Assembly (NCBI GenBank): GCA_035582835.1
Contig: JAYKAV010003443.1
Span: forward strand, 572,510 to 636,509
Reading direction: 5' to 3'
Length of the DNA: 64,000 nt
Origin: Phoebastria nigripes
Taxonomy: Eukaryota; Chordata; Aves; Procellariiformes; Diomedeidae
Shown: positions 62,501-64,000 of the stretch, one piece after another
How positions within the stretch are numbered: position 1 is the first letter of the stretch
Layout: the number at the start of each line of letters is the position of its first letter
Position numbers and translations under genes: made by a program
Notes under the pieces: generated by a model
Told to the model about the DNA's origin: nothing
What the model saw: only the letters and a program-made list of their open reading frames with translations
Database searches by the model: none

Positions 62501-64000
62501 CAACAAACAAAACTGTTATACCCTGCAATAACTGTTCAGCTTTCTTGAGTTTTGCCGGGATGTTTATCATCAAACTTTTCCTTTCCCTGTTACTTCAAAC
62601 TATGCTATTAATGTCTATCTGTCTATTTAGTTCAAATGGCTGATACCTAACCAACACTAAGGTAAATGGCAAACAGATAGAAGTTGAGGTATTCAGGTTC
62701 TAGAATATATGCTTTTTTTCCATCTGATTATATGACTTTTCTACATTGAGGATGAGAATATTAAGGAAAGAATCCCTCTCTCTCCAATAAAATNCAGCTG
62801 AGGTACTGTACCATGCTTCTCAAACCACTGATAATATGTTTACTCAAGTAACTCAAGCTGACAGCGACCAAGAGGTGATTGGATCATCTGCATTACAGTG
62901 TGGCATATATACTACAGCTGTTGACATAGGTAGCATGGCATACAGTGCCATTGGTTGGCTAAGACTCGTCTCATGTGAAAATTTACTGGGAAATTACTGG
63001 GAAAATACTAACGCTTATTTTAGTGGCAGAATGTTTGTAAAGAGAATCTTAATGAACAAAGACACCATCAAGACAAACCACAGGTAGAAAGCCTCATGGC
63101 ACCAAATGAAGTTGCTTTTGAAGACCTATAACTAAGGATCACCAGTCAGGAAAAGTAATCACATTCTCCTATGCAACTCTCCACCTTCACCTCCACCTTT
63201 TCCCAGGAAGGATACAGCCACAATAACACGTTCTGCTCAGGTTCCCACGCTGTCCAAGACTTAGATGATGATCTGCAGCCTGCTTTCTCAATTTGTCTCA
63301 AAACATTCCTCTTCATGCTCACCAAGTTTTAAATGCTTCACAATCCCTACATATTTCTGTAGGAGCTGCAGACTGCAATGATACGTGACTTCAGTAGGAT
63401 ACGCTCCCGGGTTTGTAAGTCACATATTTCTAAATGCTGTTATAAATTCTGTATATTTTTACAGTAACCACAGTACCAACATTTCTGATAATACCATACA
63501 AAACAGTTGTTTGATCAACTGATTAAACAGCGGTTGATGTTAATACTGTAATTGCAACTGTAGCCTAGAATATTATTGTTGATTTATACAGCAAAATATA
63601 TTCTGCAAAATATTCCAAATAGCATGCAATTTTATATATGATACGACAGATACGTGAAACAAACAGGAATAGAAAGTAGTATGTAAGTGAAATTATAGCA
63701 TTGTTTAGCAAGACAATTGGATTTTAACTTCACCCTGAGAAAACAGGTTTCTGATATATCAATATAAATTTTGAACGATTCTCCTTATTAAAGTATTATT
63801 TCACAAAGTACAGAAAAACAGGATATTTGCAGAAAGCAACTAAAGGAGGGGAAGTTAAGGTAAAATTCAGGAATTTGGAAACTCTCCAGTTATACAATAT
63901 TTATACTAAATTTTTTGTCTCAGTGTAGGCTGAGGTTTTAAATACTTTTGATTCTGACACTGAATTTCAGGTAGGATATAATTGACTAAATTCACTGAAA
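56521..64000. other. Unique AT-rich sequence to the window end, no gene seen
   Basis: About 7.5 kb with no recognised gene, RNA or repeat family. Short frames (58641-58829, 60427-60690, 62836-63087 plus; 61852-62073 minus) show no domain or splice support. An A-run lies at 61574-61587 and a 12-base palindrome CACACATGTGTG at 62101-62112. Confidence 0.6.

Noticed and set aside
62836..63087. 83-residue plus frame near the window end with balanced composition.
   Set aside because: No domain, no splice pair and no conserved motif could be named.
1..64000. CRISPR arrays, rRNA, tRNA, snRNA and bacterial-type operons.
   Set aside because: No spaced direct repeats, no recognisable RNA gene sequence, and no gene-dense strand runs were seen; the genome is a vertebrate's.

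Overview
This window looks like AT-rich, gene-poor nuclear DNA from a bird. The clearest sign is a set of dead retroelements: a CR1 LINE 3' end with the usual avian terminal block (4724-4908), a decayed CR1-type ORF1 (6912-7160), and an avian ERVL-like LTR (216-1217). I see no bacterial or viral operon structure, no CRISPR array, and no complete protein-coding gene. Open reading frames are short, occur on both strands at the density expected by chance, and nearly all lack recognisable domains.

Layout: 0.2-1.2 kb is an LTR with an internal 49-bp tandem array. 4.7-7.2 kb holds two CR1 pieces. 8.0-8.5 kb has A-rich simple repeats next to an unexplained block that is open on both strands. 14.87-15.31 kb is the only CpG-island-like stretch. 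21.2 kb and 54.6 kb carry pieces of two old amniote interspersed repeats whose consensus is nearly palindromic. 24.13-24.24 kb is an isolated cytosine-rich patch (G-run rich on the minus strand). 28.7-30.1 kb is the most structured region: a 1.15-kb ancient CR1/L3-like LINE on the minus strand, recognisable by four collinear reverse-transcriptase blocks, followed on the same strand by a 195-bp exon-like open frame with acceptor and donor sites. 42.3-42.8 kb and 56.2-56.5 kb are GC-raised patches of unknown origin. 45.8 kb resembles a MIR/CORE-SINE fragment. The rest is unique AT-rich sequence with homopolymers and microsatellites.

No genes can be shown to work together here. The most economical reading is a large intron or an intergenic desert. 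If the 28.7-kb frame is a true exon, the host gene would run on the minus strand and the window would be mostly its introns. Single undetermined bases (n) are scattered through the window. All family assignments come from reading by eye; no alignment was run.
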